Origin: Croceibacterium sp. TMG7-5b_MA50
GTDB taxonomy: Bacteria; Pseudomonadota; Alphaproteobacteria; Sphingomonadales; Sphingomonadaceae
Assembly (NCBI RefSeq): GCF_039830145.1
Contig: NZ_CP156082.1
Location: 1,506,001 to 1,570,000 of the forward strand
Direction: 5' to 3'
DNA length: 64,000 nt
Each line of letters starts with the position of its first letter. Positions within the stretch are counted from its first letter, which is position 1. Position numbers and translations under genes: made by a program. Positions 58,150-64,000 of the stretch are shown here, piece by piece. Under the pieces are notes generated by a model. That model did not search any database. It was not told the DNA's origin and saw only the letters and a list, made by a program, of their open reading frames with translations.

Positions 58150-59193
58150 TTACTGACTGCTCGCGCCTGTCAGCTTGCCGACTTTCTGCGCGCCGGCCAT
58201 GCTGGTCACCAGCACCTCGCCGTTATCCACGACCACCGCGATGTCTTCCAAGCCGATGACCGACACGCGTGGGCCATCCGTTTCGGCCAGCACACCGCGA
58301 CAATCCACCAGCTCGACATTGCCGATCACGGTGTTCGCGCCATCGTCGTCCAGACCGCCGAGGCGCGCGTCGCGCAGAGCGTGCCAGTTGCCGATGTCAG
58401 ACCAGCCCATCACCGCCGGCACGACCGCCGCGCGGTCCGTTTCCTCCATTACTGCGTAATCAACCGACTCGCCATCGATCGCGCCGAAGCTATCGACATC
58501 CGGGAAGAACAGTGCGCCCTCGCTGCGGCCATCGACCACCGATCGCTGCACCAGAGCAGCCATGTCAGGACGGAACCGCTGCAAGGCATCGAGATATGCG
58601 CCCGCACGAAACGCGAAGATGCCGCCGTTCCAGCTGTAATTGCCATCCTTCAAGAAGGCTTCCGCTGTGGCGAGGTCTGGTTTCTCCACGAAACGCTGCA
58701 CTGCAAATCCGCCTGGAATTGCCTCCCCACGCAGGATGTAGCCGTAGCCGGTTTCCGGATGGGTGGGGGTGATGCCCAACGCGACCAGCCAATCCTCTCC
58801 GGCCAGGGCCGCTGCCGCGCATGCCGCCTGGGTAAAGGCGGGCGCATCGGCGATGTGGTGGTCGCTGGGGCAAACCAGCATGATCGCGTCGACCGGGAGG
58901 CGCGCCGCGGCGAGCGCGATGGCCGGTGCAGTGTTCTTGCCCTCCGGCTCGACGATCACCTCCGTTCCAGGGAATGCCGCGGCCTGTGCCTGCACATGGG
59001 CGAGGTGCGCCGCGCCCGTGACGATCAGCGCGCTGGCAAAGCGGTCATCACCGGCGCAACGGCCCAGCGTCGCTTCGAACAATGTACGTTCTCCCACCAG
59101 CGGCAGGAACGGCTTGGGCATGTGCTTGCGGCTGCGCGGCCACAACCGCGTTCCGCTGCCGCCGCTCAGGACTACCGGGTGGATCGCCGCCAT
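58150..59193 (-). CDS. manC: Mannose-1-phosphate guanylyltransferase (short form)
   Basis: This 347-residue nucleotidyltransferase makes GDP-mannose for exopolysaccharide or LPS. The signature HPVVLSGGSGTRLWPRSRKH with MPKPFLPLVGE is complete. LVCPSDHHIAD, HPETGYGYILRGE, VQRFVEKPDLATAEAFL and MGWSDIGNWHAL follow. It lacks the C-terminal phosphomannose isomerase cupin domain of the ~470-residue bifunctional form. The start ATG is preceded by four AAT repeats after an AGAAAGAA leader. It is followed by a convergent phytochrome gene and preceded by a TonB gene. Confidence 0.92.
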   Translation of the reverse strand: MAAIHPVVLSGGSGTRLWPRSRKHMPKPFLPLVGERTLFEATLGRCAGDDRFASALIVTGAAHLAHVQAQAAAFPGTEVIVEPEGKNTAPAIALAAARLPVDAIMLVCPSDHHIADAPAFTQAACAAAALAGEDWLVALGITPTHPETGYGYILRGEAIPGGFAVQRFVEKPDLATAEAFLKDGNYSWNGGIFAFRAGAYLDALQRFRPDMAALVQRSVVDGRSEGALFFPDVDSFGAIDGESVDYAVMEETDRAAVVPAVMGWSDIGNWHALRDARLGGLDDDGANTVIGNVELVDCRGVLAETDGPRVSVIGLEDIAVVVDNGEVLVTSMAGAQKVGKLTGASSQ

Positions 59194-59287
59194 TATTATT
59201 ATTCTTTCTGAAGTCGAGAGAAGCCGACACCCGGCCTAGCCGGTGTCACCCACCCTGTCATGCCTATGTTGCAGCGCCAAGCTTGGT

Positions 59288-60025
59288 TCAGAACCAGTCC
59301 TGCCGCCATCCGAATACCGCCTCGATCGGCTCACCCGCCGCGTTGCGGGCCGGACGGAAGCGGAAGCGCCGTTCCGCCAGATCGCAGGTCCGCCTATCGG
59401 CTTCCGCGTCCGGGCTGGCCTCCACCACCCGACAATCGCGTGCTCGACCATCCACCCCGACGAGCATGTAGACCACCACGTGCCGCCCCTTCCGCACGTC
59501 GCGCCCACCAGGCGGCGTGGGATAGTCACGGGCATCGTTGATCTCACCCGCGATCTTGACCGGACGGGTCACCGCACCACCGCCACCACCCTGCCCTTCT
59601 CCACCACCTCCGCTGCCGGGCCCCTCTCCGGCGCCTCCACCGCCAGTTCCTTTCCCGGCGTCAGCCGCACCGGATCGGTTCTCGTCACCACTGCTGGCGA
59701 CGGGCGGAGCGGGTGGAGCGACACGCGGCAACACGATCACAGGCGAAGGCGCAGCGATGGGGCGGGGACGTGCCCGTGGCGCCGGTGGTGCCGCCTCGCC
59801 TGCATCATCTTGTTGACGGGAAGCCGGCTCTGGCACCGGTTGCGGCGGTGGTGGTGGCGGCAGCGGCAGGTCGATGGACACCAGCCGCTGCACCTCCGCC
59901 GCCGCTCGTCTGGTGAGATCCGGAGCGAACGCATGGACTAACCCGGCCAGTGCCATACCGTGCAATGCGATTACCGCCGACAGCGTCAACCAGTGTGGAC
60001 GCTCCGGCCCAGACTTGTAGGTCAT
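59288..60025 (-). CDS. TonB-type energy transducer
   Basis: The 245-residue protein has an N-terminal membrane anchor (LTLSAVIALHGMALAGLVHA). A proline-rich rod follows (LPLPPPPPPQPVPEPA), then a long Gly-rich segment and a C-terminal TonB domain with GRHVVVYMLVGVDGRARDCR and the end FRPARNAAGEPIEAVFG. It would transmit proton-motive force to TonB-dependent receptors such as the two in this window. ExbB and ExbD are not adjacent. The ATG ending at 60025 starts the anchor; a longer frame upstream adds an unlikely leader. Confidence 0.88.
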   Translation of the reverse strand: MTYKSGPERPHWLTLSAVIALHGMALAGLVHAFAPDLTRRAAAEVQRLVSIDLPLPPPPPPQPVPEPASRQQDDAGEAAPPAPRARPRPIAAPSPVIVLPRVAPPAPPVASSGDENRSGAADAGKGTGGGGAGEGPGSGGGGEGQGGGGGAVTRPVKIAGEINDARDYPTPPGGRDVRKGRHVVVYMLVGVDGRARDCRVVEASPDAEADRRTCDLAERRFRFRPARNAAGEPIEAVFGWRQDWF

Positions 60026-60053
60026 CGTGCCGGGCGACCCACAGCCTTGCGGC

Positions 60054-60425
60054 TCAGCTATCGGGGTCGGCGACCAGCACACCCAACGGAGTCTGCGAGT
60101 GCTGGACCACAACCCACTCCTCATGCTCCAGCTGCATCAGCGTGGAGGTGGCGAGCGCATGATAGCTCTCGCCCTCGCGAGATGCCTTGGCACGATAGGC
60201 GATGACGATCAGGCCACGATGCGGGCGCGCGACGGTCTGGTCCGCAAACTCGACATCCGACCAGCGCGGCGTGTCTTCCACTGCCTTGGTCGCGCTTTCG
60301 CCATCAAAGATGAAAGGCTCCGACGGGAGCGCCATGACACAGTCATTCGCTACGCGTTCGCGATAGACGTCACCGCCACCAAGCCACAGTTCACGCTCGA
60401 AATTCCAGATCCGGTTATCGTCCAT
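60054..60425 (-). CDS. SnoaL/NTF2-like (DUF4440-type) protein
   Basis: The 123-residue protein has the small cone-shaped NTF2 pattern: IWNFERELWLGGGDVYRERV, then AVEDTPRWSDVEFADQTVAR, GLIVIAYRAKASREGESYHA and LEHEEWVVVQHSQTPLG. Related proteins are cyclases, isomerases or binding proteins; no function can be given. Its start codon lies in one arm of a perfect inverted repeat, with an AAAAGGGACC ribosome-binding site in the loop. It is 28 bp upstream of the tonB gene on the same strand. Confidence 0.85.
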   Translation of the reverse strand: MDDNRIWNFERELWLGGGDVYRERVANDCVMALPSEPFIFDGESATKAVEDTPRWSDVEFADQTVARPHRGLIVIAYRAKASREGESYHALATSTLMQLEHEEWVVVQHSQTPLGVLVADPDS

Positions 60426-60459
60426 GCGACTGGTCCCTTTTATCTTTCAAGTCGCATGG
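60422..60459 (-). promoter_or_regulatory. Hairpin that would sequester the start codon of the SnoaL-like gene
   Basis: CCATGCGACT (60422-60431) and AGTCGCATGG (60450-60459) form a perfect 10-bp inverted repeat with an 18-nt loop. In the minus-strand mRNA the start codon ATG sits inside the 3' arm and the AAAAGGGACC ribosome-binding site sits in the loop. Such a stem could control translation (for example by temperature or a bound factor), or the repeat could be a DNA operator. Confidence 0.5.
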
Positions 60460-60545
60460 GGAATGCCCGAGCCTGCGGTTCGGTGCCCTGCGCAGCGGGG
60501 CACGCGCAAGATTTCGCCAGCCGTGCCGAGCGTGCGACGAACAGC

Positions 60546-60571
60546 GGAACGGCAAACGCCTGCGATCCGTT
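60546..60571 (+). promoter_or_regulatory. EcfG-type general stress promoter of the DUF2171 gene
   Basis: GGAAC (60546-60550), a 17-bp spacer and CGTT (60568-60571) match the published alphaproteobacterial EcfG consensus GGAAC-N16/17-CGTT. The site lies 31 bp upstream of the ATG at 60603, leaving room for a short leader with GAGAGGA. No other intergenic region in the window showed so good a match. Confidence 0.75.
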
Positions 60572-60602
60572 ATGCCGCCAAACGAAATCGAGAGGAATCG
60601 CC

Positions 60603-60821
60603 ATGTTCGAGAAGCTGCGCATCAAGGAGCACATGGAGGTGACAGATGCCAATGGTCGCCATGTCGGCACCGTCGACCATGTGGAAGACGAGCGGATCAA
60701 GCTGACCCGGTCGGATAGCGACGACAACATGCACCACTACCTGCCGCTCGATGCGGTGGACCGGATCGACGACAACCGAATATACCTCAAAGAAGGTACA
60801 ATGATCCCGCAAGGGGTCTGA
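60603..60821 (+). CDS. DUF2171-domain protein (72 aa), predicted stress-induced
   Basis: The 72-residue protein begins MFEKLRIKEHMEVTDANGRH and continues VGTVDHVEDERIKLTRSD with DNMHHYLPLDAVDRIDDNRI, matching small DUF2171 proteins (PRC-barrel-like beta folds). GAGAGGA at 60590-60596 precedes the ATG. An EcfG-type promoter lies upstream and a strong terminator downstream, so it is a monocistronic, probably general-stress-controlled gene. A long frame that begins at 60027 is not used, because it overlaps the opposite-strand SnoaL-like gene. Confidence 0.9.
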   Translation: MFEKLRIKEHMEVTDANGRHVGTVDHVEDERIKLTRSDSDDNMHHYLPLDAVDRIDDNRIYLKEGTMIPQGV

Positions 60822-60883
60822 CGGAGGGTCGTTTTACCCTCTGGCCGGCCACTTCCCCCCTCCCCGGACGGTCAGAGGTATTG

Positions 60884-60923
60884 GCCCCGGCACGCTTCCC
60901 CCCGCGTGCCGGGGCTTCTGTTT
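60884..60923 (+). terminator. Intrinsic terminator after the DUF2171 gene
   Basis: GCCCCGGCACGC (60884-60895) and GCGTGCCGGGGC (60904-60915) form a perfect 12-bp stem with an 8-nt C-rich loop, followed by TTCTGTTT. It closes the DUF2171 transcript. It may also block read-through from adk on the other strand, though no U-run exists in that direction. Confidence 0.9.
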
Positions 60924-60939
60924 AGGCCTTGCTGCGTAG

Positions 60940-61590
60940 TCAGCCGCGCTCCAGCAAGATTTCGATCGCAGCGGTCACTTCCCCGATTGGGGCCATGCCA
61001 TCCAGTCGGCGGACGATCCCGCGCGCTTCGTAGCCAGGGAGGATCGGCGCAGTCTCCTGACGATAGACCTGCATCCGCTTGCGCACAGTTTCCTCATTGT
61101 CGTCGGGCCGGCGCTTGAATTCGTGCGATCCGCAGCGGTCACAGGTACCCGCAATGACAGGCTGCTTGGAGGTGTCGTGGTACCCCTCCCCGCATTTGGC
61201 GCAGGTGTAGCGGCCGGTAATCCGGCGGACGAGTTCATCCTCGTCCACCGCCAACTCGATCACCACATCAAGCTGACGGTCGTGCTTGGCGAGGATAGCG
61301 TCAAGCGCCTCCGCCTGAGCAGCGGTGCGGGGATAACCGTCGAAGATGGCTCCGGTGACCGGCTCCATCGCAACCAGCTCAGCATCAATGAGGGCGGAGA
61401 CGATGTCGTCCGAGACCAGCTGGCCGGCATCCATGATCGCCTTGGCCTGGATGCCGATCGGCGTATGGGCGGCAACCGCCGCCCGCAGCATGTCGCCCGT
61501 CGATAGCTGCCGCATGCCATGGTGCTGCACCAGCAAGGACGATTGCGTGCCCTTGCCCGCGCCCGGCGGGCCCAGCAGGATGATGTTCAT
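60940..61590 (-). CDS. adk: Adenylate kinase (zinc-type LID)
   Basis: This 216-residue enzyme interconverts AMP + ATP and 2 ADP. The P-loop is GPPGAGKGTQ (7-16). QLSTGDMLRAAVA and FDGYPRTAAQAEAL form the AMP site. The LID carries CAKCGEGYHDTSKQPV and later CDRCG, a four-cysteine zinc site. The ATG ending at 61590 starts MNIILLGPPG, the usual N-terminus. It lies 68 bp downstream of secY. Confidence 0.97.
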   Translation of the reverse strand: MNIILLGPPGAGKGTQSSLLVQHHGMRQLSTGDMLRAAVAAHTPIGIQAKAIMDAGQLVSDDIVSALIDAELVAMEPVTGAIFDGYPRTAAQAEALDAILAKHDRQLDVVIELAVDEDELVRRITGRYTCAKCGEGYHDTSKQPVIAGTCDRCGSHEFKRRPDDNEETVRKRMQVYRQETAPILPGYEARGIVRRLDGMAPIGEVTAAIEILLERG

Positions 61591-61658
61591 CGGCGCTCTT
61601 TCCCCCAATTCGTTCGGCTCTGCCATGGCCAGTTCTGGACCATGGCCAGCCCGTCAGC

Positions 61659-63023
61659 TCAGCGCAAGCGCCCCTTGAGCCGCGCCTTCTTGATCAAGTC
61701 GCCATACTGGTGCGCCAGCAGATGCGACTGGATTTGCGTGATCGTGTCCACGGTGACGTTCACCACGATCAGCAGGCTGGTACCGCCCAGAAACAGCGGC
61801 AGGCCGGTCTGCGCGACCAGGTACTCGGGCACCACGCACACTATCGTCAGGTAAATCGCGCCAAGGACGGTGATGCGCGTCAGCACGTAATCGAGATATT
61901 CCGCCGTACGCTTGCCCGGCCGGATGCCAGGGATGAATCCACCGTTCTTCTTCAGGTTCTCCGCCGTTTCCTCCGGATTGAAAACCACCGCGGTGTAGAA
62001 GAAGCAGAAGAAGATGATGCCGATGGCGTACAGCAGCATGTAGAGCGGTGCCCCGTGCTGCAGGTACTGGTTCAGCGTCTGCACGATGCCGTAGGCCGCG
62101 CTGTTCGTGTCCGTCGCGTTGCCGGCGAACTGCGTGATCGTCAGCGGCAGCAGCAGCAGCGAACTGGCGAAGATCGGCGGAATGACGTTCGCGGTGTTCA
62201 GCTTCAGCGGCAGGTGACTGCGATCCGCCTGCATCATGCCACGCGCGCTAGCCCGCTTGGGATACTGGATCAGCAATCGCCGCTGGGCCCGCTCCATGAA
62301 GCTGATGCCCCAGACCAGCGCCACCATCATGGCCACCAGACCAACGATCAGCACCGGGCTGATGGAGCCGGACCGGCCGCCTTCGAACAGGTTGCCGATG
62401 AAGGTCGGGAACTGGGCGACGATGCCGGCCATGATGATCAGCGACACGCCGTTGCCGATGCCCCGACTGGTGATCTGCTCACCCAGCCACAGCAGGAACA
62501 TGGTGCCACCGATCAGGTTCACGACCGCGATCACGCGGAACATGATGCCGGGATCGACCACGGCCTGCAGCCCGCTTTGTGCACCGTAGGCTTCCAGCCC
62601 GCTGGCCAGGAACCAGCCCTGCACCGCGCACAGCAGCACCGCGCCATAGCGGGTGTACTGATTCAGCTTCTTGCGGCCCGCCTCGCCTTCCTTCTTCAGC
62701 GCCATCAATGCCGGATGCAGCGCCGCAGCCAGTTGCACCACGATGGAGGCCGTGATGTAGGGCATCACGCCGAGCGCAATCAGGCTCATGCGTTCGAGCG
62801 AACCGCCGGAGAAGGTGTTGAACAAGTCCAGGATGCCGCCACGCGTCTGGTCATAGAGCGTGGACAGGATCAGCGGGTTTACGCCGGGCAGCGGCACGAA
62901 GCTTAGGAACCGGAACACGATCAGCGCGCCGACCGTGAACCAGATGCGCTGCTTCAGCTCCGTCGCCTTGCCGAAATTGGCGAGGCTCATGTTGCTGGCG
63001 ATATTATCGGCGCGTGATGCCAT
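61659..63023 (-). CDS. secY: Protein translocase subunit SecY
   Basis: The 454-residue core channel protein of the Sec translocon has 10 TM helices. Signatures: RFLSFVPLPGVNPLILSTLY, LGVMPYITASIVVQL, GEQITSRGIGNGVSLIIMAG and FNPEETAENLKKNGGFIPGI with RPGKRTAEYL. It is 129 bp downstream of rplO, as in the spc operon. The ATG ending at 63023 is chosen; a longer frame adds a short unrelated leader. Confidence 0.98.
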   Translation of the reverse strand: MASRADNIASNMSLANFGKATELKQRIWFTVGALIVFRFLSFVPLPGVNPLILSTLYDQTRGGILDLFNTFSGGSLERMSLIALGVMPYITASIVVQLAAALHPALMALKKEGEAGRKKLNQYTRYGAVLLCAVQGWFLASGLEAYGAQSGLQAVVDPGIMFRVIAVVNLIGGTMFLLWLGEQITSRGIGNGVSLIIMAGIVAQFPTFIGNLFEGGRSGSISPVLIVGLVAMMVALVWGISFMERAQRRLLIQYPKRASARGMMQADRSHLPLKLNTANVIPPIFASSLLLLPLTITQFAGNATDTNSAAYGIVQTLNQYLQHGAPLYMLLYAIGIIFFCFFYTAVVFNPEETAENLKKNGGFIPGIRPGKRTAEYLDYVLTRITVLGAIYLTIVCVVPEYLVAQTGLPLFLGGTSLLIVVNVTVDTITQIQSHLLAHQYGDLIKKARLKGRLR

Positions 63024-63152
63024 TGTGGGTAGATGCCTTCGCTGGCCGGGCGGCACCGATGGCCCCCGCCCCCTGTGCCAGCCCCCTATGGAGGTCCGCG
63101 ATATAGGGGACAGGCGCGGTTACCGGAACCCCGCCCGCCCGTTACCTCATGC

Positions 63153-63644
63153 TTATTCGGCGGCGTCCTGCTGGGCCGCCTTCGGCTGCACGGTCACCTC
63201 GACCGAGCCACCGACCTGCTTCACCGCGGCGATCGCCCCGGCGGAGGCGCCGGCGACCTTGAATTGCGCGGTGGCGGTCAGCGCGCCCTTGGCCAGCAGG
63301 CGCACGCCATGCTTGCCGCCGCGCGCCACGCCCGCCGCCTTCAGCGCGGCATGGTCGATCACCGCACCGGTGTCGAGCTTGCCTGCGTCGATCAGCTTCT
63401 GGATTTGGCCCAGGTTCACCTCCGCATAATCCTTGCGGAAGATGTTGTTGAAGCCGCGCTTCGGCAGCCGCATGTGCAGCGGCATCTGGCCACCTTCGAA
63501 GCCCTTGATGGCGACACCGGAACGGGCCTTCTGGCCCTTCTGGCCACGCCCCGCGGTCTTGCCCTTGCCGGAACCGATGCCGCGGCCCACCCGCATCTTG
63601 CGGTGGCGGGCGCCGGCATTGTCGCGAAGATCTGTCAGTTTCAT
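63153..63644 (-). CDS. rplO: 50S ribosomal protein L15
   Basis: The 163-residue protein starts [20 protein letters not shown]. It has the L15 signature region [20 protein letters not shown] and [20 protein letters not shown]. It is normally preceded by rpmD and rpsE. Here the sequence upstream on the same strand contains many stops and no rpmD, so rplO heads a short rplO-secY-adk unit. Confidence 0.98.
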   Translation of the reverse strand: MKLTDLRDNAGARHRKMRVGRGIGSGKGKTAGRGQKGQKARSGVAIKGFEGGQMPLHMRLPKRGFNNIFRKDYAEVNLGQIQKLIDAGKLDTGAVIDHAALKAAGVARGGKHGVRLLAKGALTATAQFKVAGASAGAIAAVKQVGGSVEVTVQPKAAQQDAAE

Positions 63645-63736
63645 GTGTGCACTCGCTTTCGCTATGTTCGCGCTGATTGATAGGAAGCGGGCCCGTTAGC
63701 GGACGAGGGGCCGCTTGTCACGCCCTTACGACAGCA

Positions 63737-63776
63737 GACGCTGATGCGTCATTCTAGCACAGCCATTCGTCCGCAA
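63737..63776 (-). promoter_or_regulatory. Candidate promoter for rplO-secY-adk with 5' hairpin
   Basis: On the minus strand an extended -10 element, TGCTAGAAT (63751-63759), lies downstream of a TTGCGG (63771-63776). The 14-bp spacing is shorter than ideal. Just after the expected start, GACGC-ATCA-GCGTC (63737-63750) can form a 5-bp hairpin. The 5' leader to rplO would be about 100 nt. The call is tentative, but some promoter is needed because the normal upstream ribosomal genes are missing. Nothing else is seen in the 237-bp gap 63645-63881. Confidence 0.35.
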
Positions 63777-63881
63777 GATAACGGTTTAACGTCTTGTGCA
63801 GTGCGGCAAAGGCAATTAATCGAATTCTTGCCAAACTTTTGCTCACCTGGCTTGGCTTAAACCCCTTTGCAGGAAGAAGCG

Positions 63882-64000
63882 ATGAGCGTTGCACCGCCTC
63901 GGCTGTCGTATGGAGAGCCGCGCCACGCTTGGTTGGACTGGCTGCGCTGCATTTCCATACTGATGGTCCTCGGGACTCACTTCATGGTAGATTGGCGACA
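63882..64000 (+). CDS. Acyltransferase-3 family protein, N-terminal fragment (cut by window end)
   Basis: The ATG at 63882 follows AGGAAGAAG. The 39 visible residues include HAWLDWLRCISILMVLGTHF, which matches the first membrane helix of acyltransferase-3 (OafA/YrhL/NolL-like) proteins, where LDGLRgiAIllVl.HH is typical. The frame is open to the window end. Such proteins O-acylate sugars or polysaccharides in the membrane. It is divergent from rplO. Confidence 0.7.
   Translation, partial: MSVAPPRLSYGEPRHAWLDWLRCISILMVLGTHFMVDWR

Noticed and set aside
59191-59205. Four AAT repeats at the manC start, considered as a phase-variable tract.
   Set aside because: The tract is short, and in-frame trinucleotide changes would not switch the gene off. 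It may only affect ribosome spacing.
59226-59247. An imperfect hairpin (GACACCCGGC/GCCGGTGTC) downstream of the tonB gene, considered as a terminator.
   Set aside because: It has a bulged stem and lacks a U-tract in the direction of tonB transcription, so it was not listed as a terminator.

Overview
The window is about 64 kb of GC-rich DNA densely packed with genes on both strands. It looks like the chromosome of an alphaproteobacterium of the order Sphingomonadales (Sphingomonadaceae or Erythrobacteraceae). The main reasons are an F1-only ATP synthase cluster with a very short epsilon subunit, the mdh-sucD-sucA-sucB-lpdA TCA cluster, the infA-maf-RNase E/G-yacG cluster, two large TonB-dependent receptors, an HWE-kinase bacteriophytochrome and an EcfG-type stress promoter. 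This placement is inference from gene content and protein style; no search was run. No phage, insertion sequence, CRISPR array or rRNA operon was seen. The only RNA gene found is tRNA-Phe(GAA).

Layout. 1-5.5 kb holds accessory metabolism and regulation: the end of an IclR-type regulator, an MFS exporter, a ThuA-like protein, a pyruvate oxidase-like ThDP enzyme and a PAS/winged-helix regulator. 5.8-8.0 kb is a leftward housekeeping unit (infA, maf, RNase E/G-like, yacG) ending in tRNA-Phe. 8.2-15.6 kb holds a TonB-dependent receptor with an unusual disordered insert, uvrC, a GH43 lipoprotein, a small hypothetical gene and tesB. 15.7-23.6 kb is a leftward series: an apparently exported aminotransferase, a spore-photoproduct-lyase-like radical SAM enzyme, hisG, hisD, nusB, thiL, then the H+-pyrophosphatase hppA. 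23.9-31.7 kb has a TauE-type exporter, an Lrp regulator, a second TonB receptor divergent from a LacI regulator, a TorF-like porin and ada.

31.7-39.9 kb holds a membrane-attached trypsin-like protease, then atpHAGD, an unexpected small membrane protein gene, and atpC, followed by HNH and EamA genes. 40-41.5 kb is a solitary cpaF ATPase. 41.9-49.5 kb is the TCA operon mdh-sucD-sucA-sucB-lpdA, with strong RNA stem-loops in two intergenic gaps and no sucC. 49.5-60.8 kb holds a TRIC-like channel, two tandem paralogous exported proteins, a DinG-type helicase coupled to a SixA-like phosphatase, a DUF2721 protein, a bacteriophytochrome kinase-receiver hybrid, manC, a TonB energy transducer, a SnoaL-like protein and a small DUF2171 protein behind an EcfG-type promoter. 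60.9-63.6 kb is a detached piece of the spc ribosomal operon (rplO-secY-adk, leftward). The window ends inside an acyltransferase-3 gene.

Functionally the window carries core energy metabolism (F1-ATPase, 2-oxoglutarate dehydrogenase complex, malate dehydrogenase, H+-PPase), translation and secretion genes, and envelope uptake (two TonB receptors and a TonB protein). Around these sit sensory and stress functions: phytochrome, EcfG promoter, PAS regulator, ada and uvrC. Nothing stands out as a complete new defence or mobile system. The most interesting items are the exported aminotransferase/radical SAM pair, the extra gene inside the atp operon, the receptor insert, the protease with its C-terminal Cys-rich domain, the tandem exported paralogs and several RNA or operator-like structures.
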